A stretch of 64,000 nucleotides of DNA from the NCBI GenBank assembly GCA_039683515.1, contig JBDKRG010000036.1:61033-125032 (forward strand), read 5' to 3'. A program made the translations under genes and the position numbers. Under the pieces are notes generated by a model. That model was not told the DNA's origin and searched no databases. It was given only the letters and a program-made list of their open reading frames with translations. The stretch is from JAJFUE01 sp039683515. Its GTDB lineage: Bacteria > Sumerlaeota > Sumerlaeia > MVZB01. Position 1 is the first letter of the stretch. Each line of letters opens with the position of its first letter. Shown piece after piece: positions 45,174-54,699 of the stretch.

Positions 45174-46418
45174 TTATTTCAGCAGCCTGTCGATCGCCGC
45201 CGCCGCCCTGGCCGGGCCGTCGTAGCTGAATCCGGTCTTGCGCGGGGCGTGTTTTTGCGCGAGCCCCCAGCCGATTAGCTCGCCCAGGTCGGTCGTTTCG
45301 AAGTCGTCCGATTCGACGACGCGCACGCCGGGCAGGTGCGCGAGGCGCCGCGCGCGCTCGTCCTGCTCGCGGCTCTTGTATTTGCGGCAGAGCAGGATCA
45401 GCGGCTTGCTTCCCTCGAGCACCTGGTAGACCGTCGACCCCGCCTGCAGGATCGCGAGGTCCGAATGCGCGAGGATCGGAGCGAACCGGTTGGTGAAGCG
45501 CTCGATGATGACGCCGCCCGCGGCCGTCGCGCGCCGCCGCACGCTTTCGAGCTGCTCCTCCTTGACCGCCGGGCCGGTGAACAGGATCATCTGCACGGGG
45601 CGTTTGAGGCGCTCGCGGGCCTTGAGCGCGCCGTCGAGCAGCCGCTCGATCGCTTCCTCGCCCGACCAGCCGCCGCCGAGGCTCGCGACGATTGTCGGCT
45701 TGGCGGAGTCCAGCCCGTGCCCAAACATTGCGAACGCCTCGGCGCGGCTGGCGGTCTCGGCGGGTGGCAGCACGAACCCAATGTATTGAAGCTTTTCGCG
45801 CACGGCGGGCGGCCACTGGAATGTGCGCGCGGCGTCGAACAGCCCCTTGTCGCCGGCGATGAGGATCGAGTCGTAGAGCTCGGCCTCGCGCTCGATCTTG
45901 TCGGCCGGGCCTGAGAGCTTGAAGGTGTCGCCCGGAAGCGAGGGGATGTCGCGCATGATCAGGATCGAGCGAGCCCCGGCTTCGCGCGCCGATCTGAGGA
46001 CTCCAGCCATCTCGTTGCGCTTGCCGTGCGGGAGCGAATCCATGATGACGAGGTCGGGGCGGAATTCATCGGCGGCGGCCATCAGCAGCCGCTCGCGCAG
46101 GTTGTGCAGCTCGTCGTTCGTGATCGAAAGGTGCTCGGGCGACTGGCTGAACTTGCCGTCGCCGTTGAAGCAGTAGCCGGGCAGGCGCAGCGTGGCGATG
46201 CAGGCGTCGGCGGCGATGCTCAGCTCGCGCGCGTCGGTCGCCATCAGGACGGAGGTTTGCGGCCGACGGCGGATATATTCGCGCAGCACGCGCACGAGCC
46301 TCACGTAGTGGCCCATGCCGATGTTGCTCGCGCAGTACGCGAAGATCCGCGGCGGCGGAGCCTCTTCCTTGCCGTTGGAGCGGAGCAGGTGATTGAGGAG
46401 GTGTTTAAAGAAAGCCAT
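45174..46418 (-). CDS. MurG/UGT-like glycosyltransferase (GT-B)
   Basis: The protein has 414 residues. A glycine-rich N-terminal loop ASNIGMGHYVRLVRVL and a C-terminal nucleotide-binding region LQAGSTVYQVLEGSKPLILL resemble GT28/MurG proteins. The middle contains KPTIVASLGGGWSGEEAIER. There is no membrane helix. It probably uses a UDP-sugar on a lipid or cell-surface glycan. It lies upstream of the GT4 gene. Confidence 0.75.
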   Translation of the reverse strand: MAFFKHLLNHLLRSNGKEEAPPPRIFAYCASNIGMGHYVRLVRVLREYIRRRPQTSVLMATDARELSIAADACIATLRLPGYCFNGDGKFSQSPEHLSITNDELHNLRERLLMAAADEFRPDLVIMDSLPHGKRNEMAGVLRSAREAGARSILIMRDIPSLPGDTFKLSGPADKIEREAELYDSILIAGDKGLFDAARTFQWPPAVREKLQYIGFVLPPAETASRAEAFAMFGHGLDSAKPTIVASLGGGWSGEEAIERLLDGALKARERLKRPVQMILFTGPAVKEEQLESVRRRATAAGGVIIERFTNRFAPILAHSDLAILQAGSTVYQVLEGSKPLILLCRKYKSREQDERARRLAHLPGVRVVESDDFETTDLGELIGWGLAQKHAPRKTGFSYDGPARAAAAIDRLLK

Positions 46419-46602
46419 TCAAGAAATCCGAAGCACGAATATCGAAATCCGAAACCGCATCCAAGCGCACCATATCATCTGGCGATTGGGCGCGGACTGC
46501 AAGCAGAAGTAGGCCGGTTGCGCCGAAACCGGCATTTCACAGGAAAGGACCGAAAGGACGTAAAGGACCTAAACCTGGACGCATCATTTCCCGGGGGCAT
46601 CA

Positions 46603-48018
46603 CTAAATAGGGGAATCAGGGCAAAAGATTTGCAGGTTGTGGTAGCGGCGGCCGTCTTCGGGTTTCAAGCGCCAGCCCTGGCCGTAGATAAGCGTGCCGG
46701 TGGAGGTTTCCTCGACGAAATACGGCTGTTCGCTGAACGGGTCGCGCCATGGGTTGTGACGGGTCAGCTTTTCGCCGCGGATTGATTTCGCCTTGTCGCG
46801 GTCGAGGCGCCATAGCAGTCCGACGCGGGCGAGGTGGACCGTGTTCTCGTGAATCATGAAACTGTTCGCGGCGGCATCGGCTTGAGTGAGTTGAATATCG
46901 AAGAAGCAGTTGTCCTGGTGCTTTTTCATTTCCTTTTCGGCGGCGTCGACGCCGGCGTTGCGTTCAGGGTAAGTGAGGTAGAATCTCTGGATGATCCGCT
47001 GTTTTTCGGCGTCGAAATTTTTAAGCGATTCGGCCGAGCGCTTTTTGTTGGCTATCGCGGTGGCCGATGCCTGCATGTACTTGCGGAGTTTAGGCGGCTG
47101 GATTTCATCACCAATGATTGGCCAGTAGTAACCGGTGTTGTAGTAGTAATCCCTGTCGTCGTTCGGCAAGCCGAAAAAAGGCTCATACCAGGGCGCGTCG
47201 AGCCGTGTGATCAAGTTTGCTCTTTGAGCAAGGTAAGCCTCGATTTGTTCATTACGAATGGCTTCAGGATCGAACAGCGCCGCATCAAGTTTTTCGAGTG
47301 CCTCACCAATGCCGCCCCACTCTGCACCCGGCCACTCAGGGTCTTGAATTGCGGTTTTTAAGACGGAACAGGCCAACTGAAACTGATAGATAACGAAGTC
47401 GCGCGTTTCATGGCCGACGTTCAGGTCGAGATACCTGAACGTATCCAGGAACCGTTCGCGCGTGCCTGGGTAATCGGCATTTTCGATGAGACGCCGCGCG
47501 TCGAGACTCATCATGCTGGTCCACAGGAATATCCGGTTATCGGGGTTAGTGCGGTTGGAAAAGATTATCGGGTCGGCGCTGCGAATCAAATCGTGCATGG
47601 TCCTCAGCTCCGAGGCGTGAGCCTCGAGCCAGCTCACTTGAGCGGAGGTGAGTTTGCCGGGCCCGAAGCTCATGATCCGGTTGAGGAATTCATTGCCGAG
47701 CCGGTCGATCTGGAAAACGGCATTGAAATGGGCATCGCGTTTCGCCAGATCCGCATTCGCAGAAATTTGTGTCGCCATATCGGGGAAATAGGTCGGCACC
47801 GGCGTGGGCGTTGGAGCCGGTCTCGTCAGTATGGCGGCAATGGCCGCCGGTTTCGTGCGCAGCTCGTCCGGGATCCGGCCGGTTGAGTTGACGTATGCGC
47901 TTAATGCGAGCAGGACAATGCCGAGCAGGAGGATCAGGCCGAGTGTTGTCAGCGTGAGCCATAGGAAAATCCGGAGGCGTTTGGGGGGGAGCGGGGTTTG
48001 GGATTTGGGGTCGGTCAT
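46603..48018 (-). CDS. Hypothetical membrane-anchored protein
   Basis: The protein has 471 residues and no recognised family. A short cytoplasmic N-terminus is followed by one membrane helix (about 15-40), a Pro/Thr-rich linker (APTPTPVPT) and a mostly helical extracytoplasmic domain with many aromatic and charged residues (NDDRDYYYNTGYYWP). There is no catalytic signature. It is a lone gene on the minus strand with repeat-rich DNA upstream. Its function is unknown. Confidence 0.8.
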   Translation of the reverse strand: MTDPKSQTPLPPKRLRIFLWLTLTTLGLILLLGIVLLALSAYVNSTGRIPDELRTKPAAIAAILTRPAPTPTPVPTYFPDMATQISANADLAKRDAHFNAVFQIDRLGNEFLNRIMSFGPGKLTSAQVSWLEAHASELRTMHDLIRSADPIIFSNRTNPDNRIFLWTSMMSLDARRLIENADYPGTRERFLDTFRYLDLNVGHETRDFVIYQFQLACSVLKTAIQDPEWPGAEWGGIGEALEKLDAALFDPEAIRNEQIEAYLAQRANLITRLDAPWYEPFFGLPNDDRDYYYNTGYYWPIIGDEIQPPKLRKYMQASATAIANKKRSAESLKNFDAEKQRIIQRFYLTYPERNAGVDAAEKEMKKHQDNCFFDIQLTQADAAANSFMIHENTVHLARVGLLWRLDRDKAKSIRGEKLTRHNPWRDPFSEQPYFVEETSTGTLIYGQGWRLKPEDGRRYHNLQIFCPDSPI

Positions 48019-48059
48019 GCGGCGGTTCCTTTTTGCCTTCGCTCACTATAGACGAGGGG

Positions 48060-48300
<241 letters not shown>

Positions 48301-48413
48301 CAGAAGTTTTATTGACCGGGGTGAAATACAAATGTATAAGGAACGAGTGGCGACTATTCCCGGCGGCCGTCGGGGTGGTCCTGTGCCTATCTTTTACTCG
48401 GATCCGTAAAAAC

Positions 48414-49481
48414 ATGGAAGATCCTGTCCTGAATCAATCGCTGGATGAGACCCGCGAGCTCCATACCCGCTGGGGTCAATTCCGTGATTTCGTGCTCATG
48501 GCGATCAAGTCGCGCAAGGTCACGGCCCAGGCCGAGATGAAGTTCCTCGAACTCAAGAGCCGGATCGCCATGCTCCACGACGGCTTCATCAAGCGCCTCG
48601 ACCACGATCAAAAAACCGGCCAGAACATCATGTCCATCGTGGCCGACTGCATCCTGCTCAAGCGCTGCGCCGCCTACACGGACGCCGAGAAACAGAAATT
48701 CGAGTTCGACTGGAACGAATGCTACCTCCTCCTGACCGAGCAGCTCGGCGCGCTCGAGGAAGAACAGAAGCGCCTCGCCAACGTCAACATCCGCGTCTAC
48801 AGGGCCCAGAAGCGGAAAGAGTTGATGGTCGCCCAGATCCACAACTTCCTGCGCAGCACCGGCCTCAAGGTCGCCGTCGGCCTGTTCGTCGCGTTCATGC
48901 TCCTGTGGGGCATCCCCGCCTTCGGCATTTTCGACTACAAGACGTTCGGCAAGATGGGCTGGTCCAAAAAGCCCTACGCGGCTTTCGTCAACTTCGTCTG
49001 GCGGCCCTACATCAACGACGATCTGCCGTACATGACCTACACCGAAGTGCGCGCGTCCAAGGGGCGCGACTTCGGCAACCAGATCGTCACGGATAATGAC
49101 GGGGCCGCCAAGATCACGGCCGATTACTTCAAGAAGACCACGCTTCCGGCCATGGGCCTCAAGAGCCAGTTCCTGACCGATGCCCGCAAATACTTCGACG
49201 GCAACCTGAAGTGGGACAAGGAAGCCTACAAGGCCCAGAACCAGGATGTGCACATTTACTGGATTTATTACCAGGAGGTCGGCGACGCCGAGAAATTCGT
49301 CAACACGATCGTCGACGGCGTCAAGTCGCTTTCCGAGGCCAAGCAGAAAGAGGTCAAGGACAAGGTCCTGCTCCTGCGCCGCGCCAACCTGGTCGTCATC
49401 GGCATCGGCAATCACCCGCATCGCGGCTGGGCCGGCGACAAGTTCTACTTCCTGGACAAGGAAAAGAAAGACTTGCTGTAG
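48414..49481 (+). CDS. Hypothetical membrane protein
   Basis: The protein has 355 residues. The N-terminal 150 residues are helical and charged and probably coiled coil. One membrane helix is near 165-185 (VAVGLFVAFMLLWGIPAFGI), and a soluble C-terminal domain of 170 residues has no recognised family. A 102-nt upstream extension is in repeat DNA, so ATG 48414 was chosen. A strong terminator follows. Its role is unknown. Confidence 0.75.
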   Translation: MEDPVLNQSLDETRELHTRWGQFRDFVLMAIKSRKVTAQAEMKFLELKSRIAMLHDGFIKRLDHDQKTGQNIMSIVADCILLKRCAAYTDAEKQKFEFDWNECYLLLTEQLGALEEEQKRLANVNIRVYRAQKRKELMVAQIHNFLRSTGLKVAVGLFVAFMLLWGIPAFGIFDYKTFGKMGWSKKPYAAFVNFVWRPYINDDLPYMTYTEVRASKGRDFGNQIVTDNDGAAKITADYFKKTTLPAMGLKSQFLTDARKYFDGNLKWDKEAYKAQNQDVHIYWIYYQEVGDAEKFVNTIVDGVKSLSEAKQKEVKDKVLLLRRANLVVIGIGNHPHRGWAGDKFYFLDKEKKDLL

Positions 49482-49507
49482 CCGGTTTCAGTCCGGGAAT
49501 CCCGCGC

Positions 49508-49541
49508 AAAATGCCCCCTGCCCCAGGGGGCATTTTGTTTT
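49508..49541. terminator. Intrinsic terminator
   Basis: AAAATGCCCCCTG-ccc-CAGGGGGCATTTT is a 13-bp perfect stem followed by gtttt. The A and T ends make it likely bidirectional. Confidence 0.9.
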
Positions 49542-49615
49542 GTGCCTTGGGCCGTCGCGGCCTTTCCGCCCGTTTTCATTTCCAAACCCTCCCCGTTTTC
49601 TGATACTTTCCCGCA

Positions 49616-50788
49616 ATGACGCATCCTTCCCAGCACTGGCTGCGGCTTGCGCTCGCCCCGGAGATCGGGCCGGTCCTGGCGCACCGCCTCCTGGCCGCCG
49701 TCGGCGATCCGGAAAAAATCTTCGCCTCCGGCGAGAAAACGCTCCTCGCCGTGACCGGCATGGGCCGCGGCCGGCTCGAAAAACTCCTCGACCCCTCCGT
49801 CCCGCGCGCCGCCGCCGACGAGCTTGCCCGCTGCGAGGCCGCCGGCGTGAGCCTCCTGACGCTTGCGGACGCGGCTTACCCCGTTCTGCTGCGCCAGATG
49901 GAATACCCGCCGCTGGTTTTATGGGTGCGCGGCCGGATCGATCCGGCCGACCGGCTCGCGATCACGATCGTCGGCCCGCGCCGCCCGAGCCAGTACGCGT
50001 GCCTCATGACCGAGCGCCTCGCGCCGCCGCTCGCCTCCAAAAGCCTGACGCTCGTCAGCGGCCTGGCCTACGGCGTCGACTCGATCGTTCATAAATCCGC
50101 GGTCGAGACCGGCGGCCGCACGCTGGCGGTCGTCGGCCACGGTCTCGGCGTCGAGCTTTACCCCGCCGCCAACGCCCAGCTCGCCGAGTCGATCCGCGAC
50201 GGCCACGGCGCATTGCTCAGCATCTTCCCGATGCGAACCGAGCCCTCGCCGGGCCTGTTCCCGCAGCGCAACGAGGTCCTGGCCGGCCTCGGCCTCGCCA
50301 CGCTCGTCATCGAGGCCTCGCCCGAAAGCGGCACGCTGATCACGGCGCGCCACGCCGCCGCCGCCAACCGGATCGTGATGGCCTGCCCGGGCGACGCCAC
50401 CCGCCGCGCCTCACAGGGCTCCAACCGGCTCCTCGCCGAGGGCGCCATCCTCGTCCAGGCCGCCGAGGACGTCCTCGAGCCCCTGGACAACGAGCTGCGC
50501 CGCGGCATGGCCGAACTGGGCCATGCCGCGCCCTCGCGCCCAAAAATTCAGGCCGATTTGTTCGACGAATCGGCCGAACCCGCGCCGCCGGCCGCCGCGC
50601 CCCCCGATCCGCTCTCGGACCGGATCATGGACCTTGTCGCCAGCGAGCCCCAACCGATCGATGTGCTGTTGATTCAATGCGAAGCGGCCGGATCCCCGCC
50701 CGGCCAGGTGATGGAAAAGCTCCTCATGCTCGAGCTCGAGGGCCGCCTCCGCCAGCTCCCCGGCCGTGTCTACGCCGCCTGCCGATAG
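49616..50788 (+). CDS. dprA: DNA processing protein DprA
   Basis: The protein has 390 residues. An HhH/SAM-like N-terminus is followed by the Rossmann DprA core (IVGPRRPSQY, SGLAYGVDSIVHKSAV, FPQRNEVLAGL, GTLITARHA) and a C-terminal winged-helix domain (about 325-390). It loads RecA on incoming single-stranded DNA in natural transformation. The first motif has P where many DprA have S/T (IVGSR), and SGLAYG replaces SGxARG. It follows a strong terminator and is likely monocistronic. Confidence 0.93.
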   Translation: MTHPSQHWLRLALAPEIGPVLAHRLLAAVGDPEKIFASGEKTLLAVTGMGRGRLEKLLDPSVPRAAADELARCEAAGVSLLTLADAAYPVLLRQMEYPPLVLWVRGRIDPADRLAITIVGPRRPSQYACLMTERLAPPLASKSLTLVSGLAYGVDSIVHKSAVETGGRTLAVVGHGLGVELYPAANAQLAESIRDGHGALLSIFPMRTEPSPGLFPQRNEVLAGLGLATLVIEASPESGTLITARHAAAANRIVMACPGDATRRASQGSNRLLAEGAILVQAAEDVLEPLDNELRRGMAELGHAAPSRPKIQADLFDESAEPAPPAAAPPDPLSDRIMDLVASEPQPIDVLLIQCEAAGSPPGQVMEKLLMLELEGRLRQLPGRVYAACR

Positions 50789-51011
50789 ATTGCGCCTTTC
50801 ACGCAAGACCGTGTCAGTCGGTGGACGGCCGTGTCGGGTCGTGATTTTCAATGCTCGCACAGCGCTGATACGATTGCGATTGTGATTGCCGCCGCGGGCG
50901 CGTAAAGCATCCCTGCCTGACAATATCGTGCATTTCTGCAAACCATGGGTTAACATAAAAACCGGAAAAATAACGTGGACAATTGTAATCGCGTTGGCTA
51001 ATGGTATTGAT

Positions 51012-51038
51012 TTGACCCGATCTTGAGCGGGGTATAGA
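51012..51038 (+). promoter_or_regulatory. Candidate hppA promoter
   Basis: TTGACC (51012-51017) and TATAGA (51033-51038) are 15 nt apart, about 80 bp before the hppA start. The spacer is a little short; no better pair is obvious in the 329-bp gap, which otherwise shows no gene. Confidence 0.35.
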
Positions 51039-51117
51039 CGGCATAGCCATGCCGCTGCCCGCCAGTTCCAGGGTTCACCCGCATCATGATAACCGCCGAC
51101 GGAAGGAGCTGGATTCG

Positions 51118-53358
51118 ATGAATGGTTATTTCTACGTTACCATGGCGATATCGATCGTCGCCTTGGGCATAGCTTGGTACTTGGCCAAATGGGTGCTTGC
51201 CCATGACACCGGCACCCCTGAAATGCGTGTCATTTCCGACGCGATCAAAGAGGGCGCCGAGGCGTTCCTCAAGCGCCAGTACAAGACGATCGGCGTCATC
51301 GCTGTTGTCGTGGCCGGCCTGTTATTTGTGTTTTACTTCAAGGTCAAGGATTTGGAACTGGCCAAGATTACGGTCGTTTCGTTCCTGTTTGGCGCCGTCT
51401 GCTCGGCTCTGGCCGGCTTTATCGGCATGTTTATTTCGATCCGCTCCAACATCCGGACCGCCTCGGCGGTGCGCACGGACCTGAACAAAGCCCTCCAGAT
51501 CGCGCTGCGCGGCGGGGCGGTCTCCGGCATCCTCGTCGTGGCCATGTCGCTGCTCGGCGTGGGCGTTTTGTTCTGGGTTTACGGCGGCCTTGAGCGGCCG
51601 TGGATCGTTCCGCTCGAGATCGTCGGCTACGGCTTCGGCGCATCGCTGGTGGCCCTGTTCGCGCAGCTCGGCGGCGGCATCTACACGAAGGCCGCCGACG
51701 TCGGCGCCGACCTCGTCGGCAAGGTTGAGGCGGGCATTCCCGAAGACGACCCGCGCAATGCGGCGGTCGTCGCGGACCTCGTGGGCGACAACGTCGGCGA
51801 CTGCGCCGGCCGTGGCGCCGACCTGTTCGAATCGACGGCGGCCGAGAACATCGGCGCCATGATTCTTGGTATCGCCCTCTACAACATCAAGGGCGCGGAT
51901 GGCCAGTCGCTGTTTGGCGTCGGCGCGATCCTGTTCCCGCTTTTCGCCCGCGCCATGGGCCTTATCGCCTCGGTCGTCGGGATTTTCTCCGTGAACCTCA
52001 AGGGGAGCGAGGAAAAGGGCTGGGAAGACCCCATGAGCGCCCTGAACCGCGGCTACTTCGTCACGACCGTCCTTGCGATGGCCGGTTTCGGCTTCGCCGT
52101 CTGGTGCCTGCTGAACCCGGCCAAGGCCGTCGCGGGCGGCCAGATGTGGTTCATCGGCGCCGGCCTGATCGGCATCGTTTGCTCCTACGCGTTCGTTTGG
52201 ATTACCCAGTATTACACCGAATACCGTTACCGCCCGGTCAAGTGGATCGCCGAGTCGTGCCAGACCGGTCCGGCCACGACGATGATCAGCGGCCTGTCGG
52301 TCGGCATGGAATGCACGGCGATGCCGGTGATCGTCATCTCCGCGGCACTTGCCGGCTCTTACTACTGCGGCCAGCACGGCATGCTTGCGATCCTGGGCGG
52401 TTGGGACGGCATGGCTGCCGCCGGCATCTCCCCGTACGCCGCCGGCCTTTACGGCACGGCCATCGCCACGATGGGCATGCTTTCGACCGCCGCTTACATT
52501 CTTGCGATGGACACGTTCGGCCCGATCACCGACAATGCCGGCGGCATCGTCGAGATGAGCCAGCAGCCCAAGGAAATCCGCAACAAGACCGACCGGCTCG
52601 ACGCGGTCGGCAACACGACCAAGGCGCTCACCAAGGGCTACGCGGTCGGTTCGGCGGCCCTCGCCGCGTTCCTTCTGTTCCAGGCTTACATCGACGAAGT
52701 CGACGTTTACCTGAAAGAGGCCTTTGACAAGGCGGTTCTCCTTGACCCGGCTACCAAGCTGATCCAGTTGAAAGAGACGGGCATCAACCTGGCCCACGTC
52801 CCGGTCTTCATCGGCGCGCTCATCGGCGCCGGCCTGGTCTTCCTGTTCTCGGCGCTCGTCATCCGCGCCGTCGGCAAGGCGGCCCAGACGGTTATCGTCG
52901 AAGTCCGCCGCCAGTTCCGCGAGGACCCGGGCATCATGGCCGGCACGAGCAAGCCCGATTACGCCCGCGCCGTTGACATCGTCACGATCGGCGCCCTCAA
53001 GGCCATGACCGTTCCGGGCCTGCTTCCGATCATCATCCCGGTCGCCGTCGGCATCGGCATCAAGATGATCGCCAAGCCCGGCACCGGGCCGCAGGCCGTG
53101 GCCGCGCTCCTGATGGTCGGCACGATCACCGGCATCATGATGGCGCTGTTCATGAACAACGGCGGCGGCGCGTGGGACAACGCGAAGAAGTATATCGAGA
53201 CCGGCGCGCACGGCGGCAAGGGCAGCGATGCCCACAAGGCCGCGGTCGTCGGCGACACCGTCGGCGATCCGTTCAAGGATTCGGCCGGCCCGTCGCTGCA
53301 CGTCCTGATCAAGCTGCTCTCGACGGTGACGCTGGTGCTTGCACCGCTGTTCATCTAA
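51118..53358 (+). CDS. hppA: Membrane-bound H+-translocating pyrophosphatase (K+-independent type)
   Basis: The protein has 746 residues and about 16 membrane segments. The pyrophosphate-binding motifs are intact: ADVGADLVGKVEAGIPEDDP, LVGDNVGDCAGRGADLFES and near the end VVGDTVGDPFKDSAGPS. GNTTK places Lys at residue 502, the position that is Lys in K+-independent and Ala in K+-dependent enzymes, with Thr at 505. That suggests proton pumping without K+ stimulation. ggaaggag 9 nt before ATG 51118 fixes the start over an upstream ATG (51049). Confidence 0.95.
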   Translation: MNGYFYVTMAISIVALGIAWYLAKWVLAHDTGTPEMRVISDAIKEGAEAFLKRQYKTIGVIAVVVAGLLFVFYFKVKDLELAKITVVSFLFGAVCSALAGFIGMFISIRSNIRTASAVRTDLNKALQIALRGGAVSGILVVAMSLLGVGVLFWVYGGLERPWIVPLEIVGYGFGASLVALFAQLGGGIYTKAADVGADLVGKVEAGIPEDDPRNAAVVADLVGDNVGDCAGRGADLFESTAAENIGAMILGIALYNIKGADGQSLFGVGAILFPLFARAMGLIASVVGIFSVNLKGSEEKGWEDPMSALNRGYFVTTVLAMAGFGFAVWCLLNPAKAVAGGQMWFIGAGLIGIVCSYAFVWITQYYTEYRYRPVKWIAESCQTGPATTMISGLSVGMECTAMPVIVISAALAGSYYCGQHGMLAILGGWDGMAAAGISPYAAGLYGTAIATMGMLSTAAYILAMDTFGPITDNAGGIVEMSQQPKEIRNKTDRLDAVGNTTKALTKGYAVGSAALAAFLLFQAYIDEVDVYLKEAFDKAVLLDPATKLIQLKETGINLAHVPVFIGALIGAGLVFLFSALVIRAVGKAAQTVIVEVRRQFREDPGIMAGTSKPDYARAVDIVTIGALKAMTVPGLLPIIIPVAVGIGIKMIAKPGTGPQAVAALLMVGTITGIMMALFMNNGGGAWDNAKKYIETGAHGGKGSDAHKAAVVGDTVGDPFKDSAGPSLHVLIKLLSTVTLVLAPLFI

Positions 53359-53688
53359 GGAAAACAGAATAGGACTTATAGGACCGATAGGACTTATAGG
53401 TCACGTTGAAACGGAACCGCCGGCGAGCTGAAAAGCCCGCCGGCGGTTCTGCATGTGGAGCGCTCAAATGCTCAAGAAAAATGGCCGGCGCCATCGGCGT
53501 TCCAGTGTCGTGTCATGCGTCAAATGACCGGCATGATGATCGAACCGGTAAAGCGGTTCCCAATATATTTTGCATCGACCCGGGGTAGGTTCGGCTCGCA
53601 TGCTCGCCAACCCAACCCCCGGCTTAGGGATCGAACCGCTTTGCGGTTCAAAAACAAATCCGACGGATGACGGTTGACGCGTTGCCAG
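53359..53688. repeat. Repeat-filled gap, including 158-bp element copy 2
   Basis: A 9-nt run (ataggactt, ataggaccg) lies at 53368-53401 and the second copy of the 158-bp element at 53504-53661. No gene. Confidence 0.8.
53504..53661. repeat. 158-bp dispersed element, copy 2
   Basis: Same length, order of hairpins and ends as the copy at 31165-31322, with scattered substitutions (acgcg to atgcg, ctacgcgg to ctttgcgg). It lies 145 bp after hppA. Confidence 0.88.
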
Positions 53689-54549
53689 TTATTTCTGACT
53701 CAAATACTCGTCCACGGCTTCGGTCCAGGGGCGCAGGGGGGCTCCGGCCAGCGCGGCGTATTTGGTTTGCAGGAGGCGCGAGTTATGCGGCCTTGCGGCG
53801 GGGCGCGGGAACTCGTCGCTTGTGCACGGCTCGACGATGCAGTTGAGCTTGAGATTTTGAACGACCCGGCTCGCGACGTCGAACCATGAGCCGTAGCCGC
53901 TGTTGACGATGTGATAGACACCAGTCGCGCGTGCGTCGACGATCTTCTCCAAGCCTTCGGCCAGATCGACCGTCCACGTCGCGGCGCCGACCTGGTCGTT
54001 CACCACGCGGATTCTGTCGCGGCTCGCGGCGAGCTCGGCGATCGAGTCGATGAAGTTCTTGCCGTTCCTGCCGTAGAGCCACTGCGTCCGGACGATCGCC
54101 CAGTCGCCGCCGACGGCCCGGATTTTCAGCTCGCCCTCGAGCTTGGTCCGCCCGTAAATGCTCAGCGGCCCGAACGCGCTCTCGGGCGCGTCCTCGGGGA
54201 ACGGCTCTTCGCCGTGGCCGTGAAAGACGTAGTCGGTGCTGATCGAGACGAAATGGATCCCGCGTTCCTTGGCCGCGCGCGCCAGCAGCTCGACGGCGTC
54301 GGCATTGAGCCTGCGCGCAAGCTCTTCCTGCTCCTCGGCCTTGTCGACGGCGGTGTAGGCCGCGCAGTTGACGATCGAGGCCGGCTTATATTCGTCGAGC
54401 GCCCGCGCGATCGAATCGGGCTGCGTGATGTCGCACTCGGGAAGATCCAAAGCCACCGCGCGCTCGCCGAGCCGCGCCGTGAGGTCCCGGCCGAGCATTC
54501 CGCGGCCGCCGGTGATCAGGATGGGGGGGTGGTTTGTTGCAGGTATCAT
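53689..54549 (-). CDS. RmlD/RfbD-type sugar nucleotide reductase (SDR)
   Basis: The protein has 286 residues. The Rossmann motif is ITGGRGMLGRDL; the catalytic region has STDYVFHG and YGRTKLEGE (YxxxK). It is of RmlD type (dTDP-4-dehydrorhamnose reductase-like, normal length). gmd lies upstream, so it may reduce the GDP-4-keto-6-deoxymannose made by that enzyme, although RmlD usually acts on a dTDP sugar. It is separated from gmd by about 150 bp containing a repeat element. Confidence 0.9.
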   Translation of the reverse strand: MIPATNHPPILITGGRGMLGRDLTARLGERAVALDLPECDITQPDSIARALDEYKPASIVNCAAYTAVDKAEEQEELARRLNADAVELLARAAKERGIHFVSISTDYVFHGHGEEPFPEDAPESAFGPLSIYGRTKLEGELKIRAVGGDWAIVRTQWLYGRNGKNFIDSIAELAASRDRIRVVNDQVGAATWTVDLAEGLEKIVDARATGVYHIVNSGYGSWFDVASRVVQNLKLNCIVEPCTSDEFPRPAARPHNSRLLQTKYAALAGAPLRPWTEAVDEYLSQK

Positions 54550-54580
54550 ACGATGCGGCGCTTCTTTAGAAGGGTGAATA

Positions 54581-54657
54581 TTCGATTTTCGATTACGATT
54601 ACGAGCACGATTGTTCGATTACGATTACGAGCACGAGCACGAGCACGAGCACGAGAA
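54581..54657 (+). repeat. ATTACG/AGCACG repeat element (locus J)
   Basis: Two successive tracts: cgattttcg with ATTACG and AGCACG, then ATTACG and four AGCACG units ending in gagaac. It lies in the leader of the RmlD-like gene. Confidence 0.8.
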
Positions 54658-54699
54658 CTTCCGATATCTTCTCGCAGCCACACGTGCACGATTTCATAA

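Noticed and set aside
51322..53301. 659-codon minus-strand frame over hppA
   Set aside because: Shadow of hppA, which has complete motifs and a strong ribosome site.
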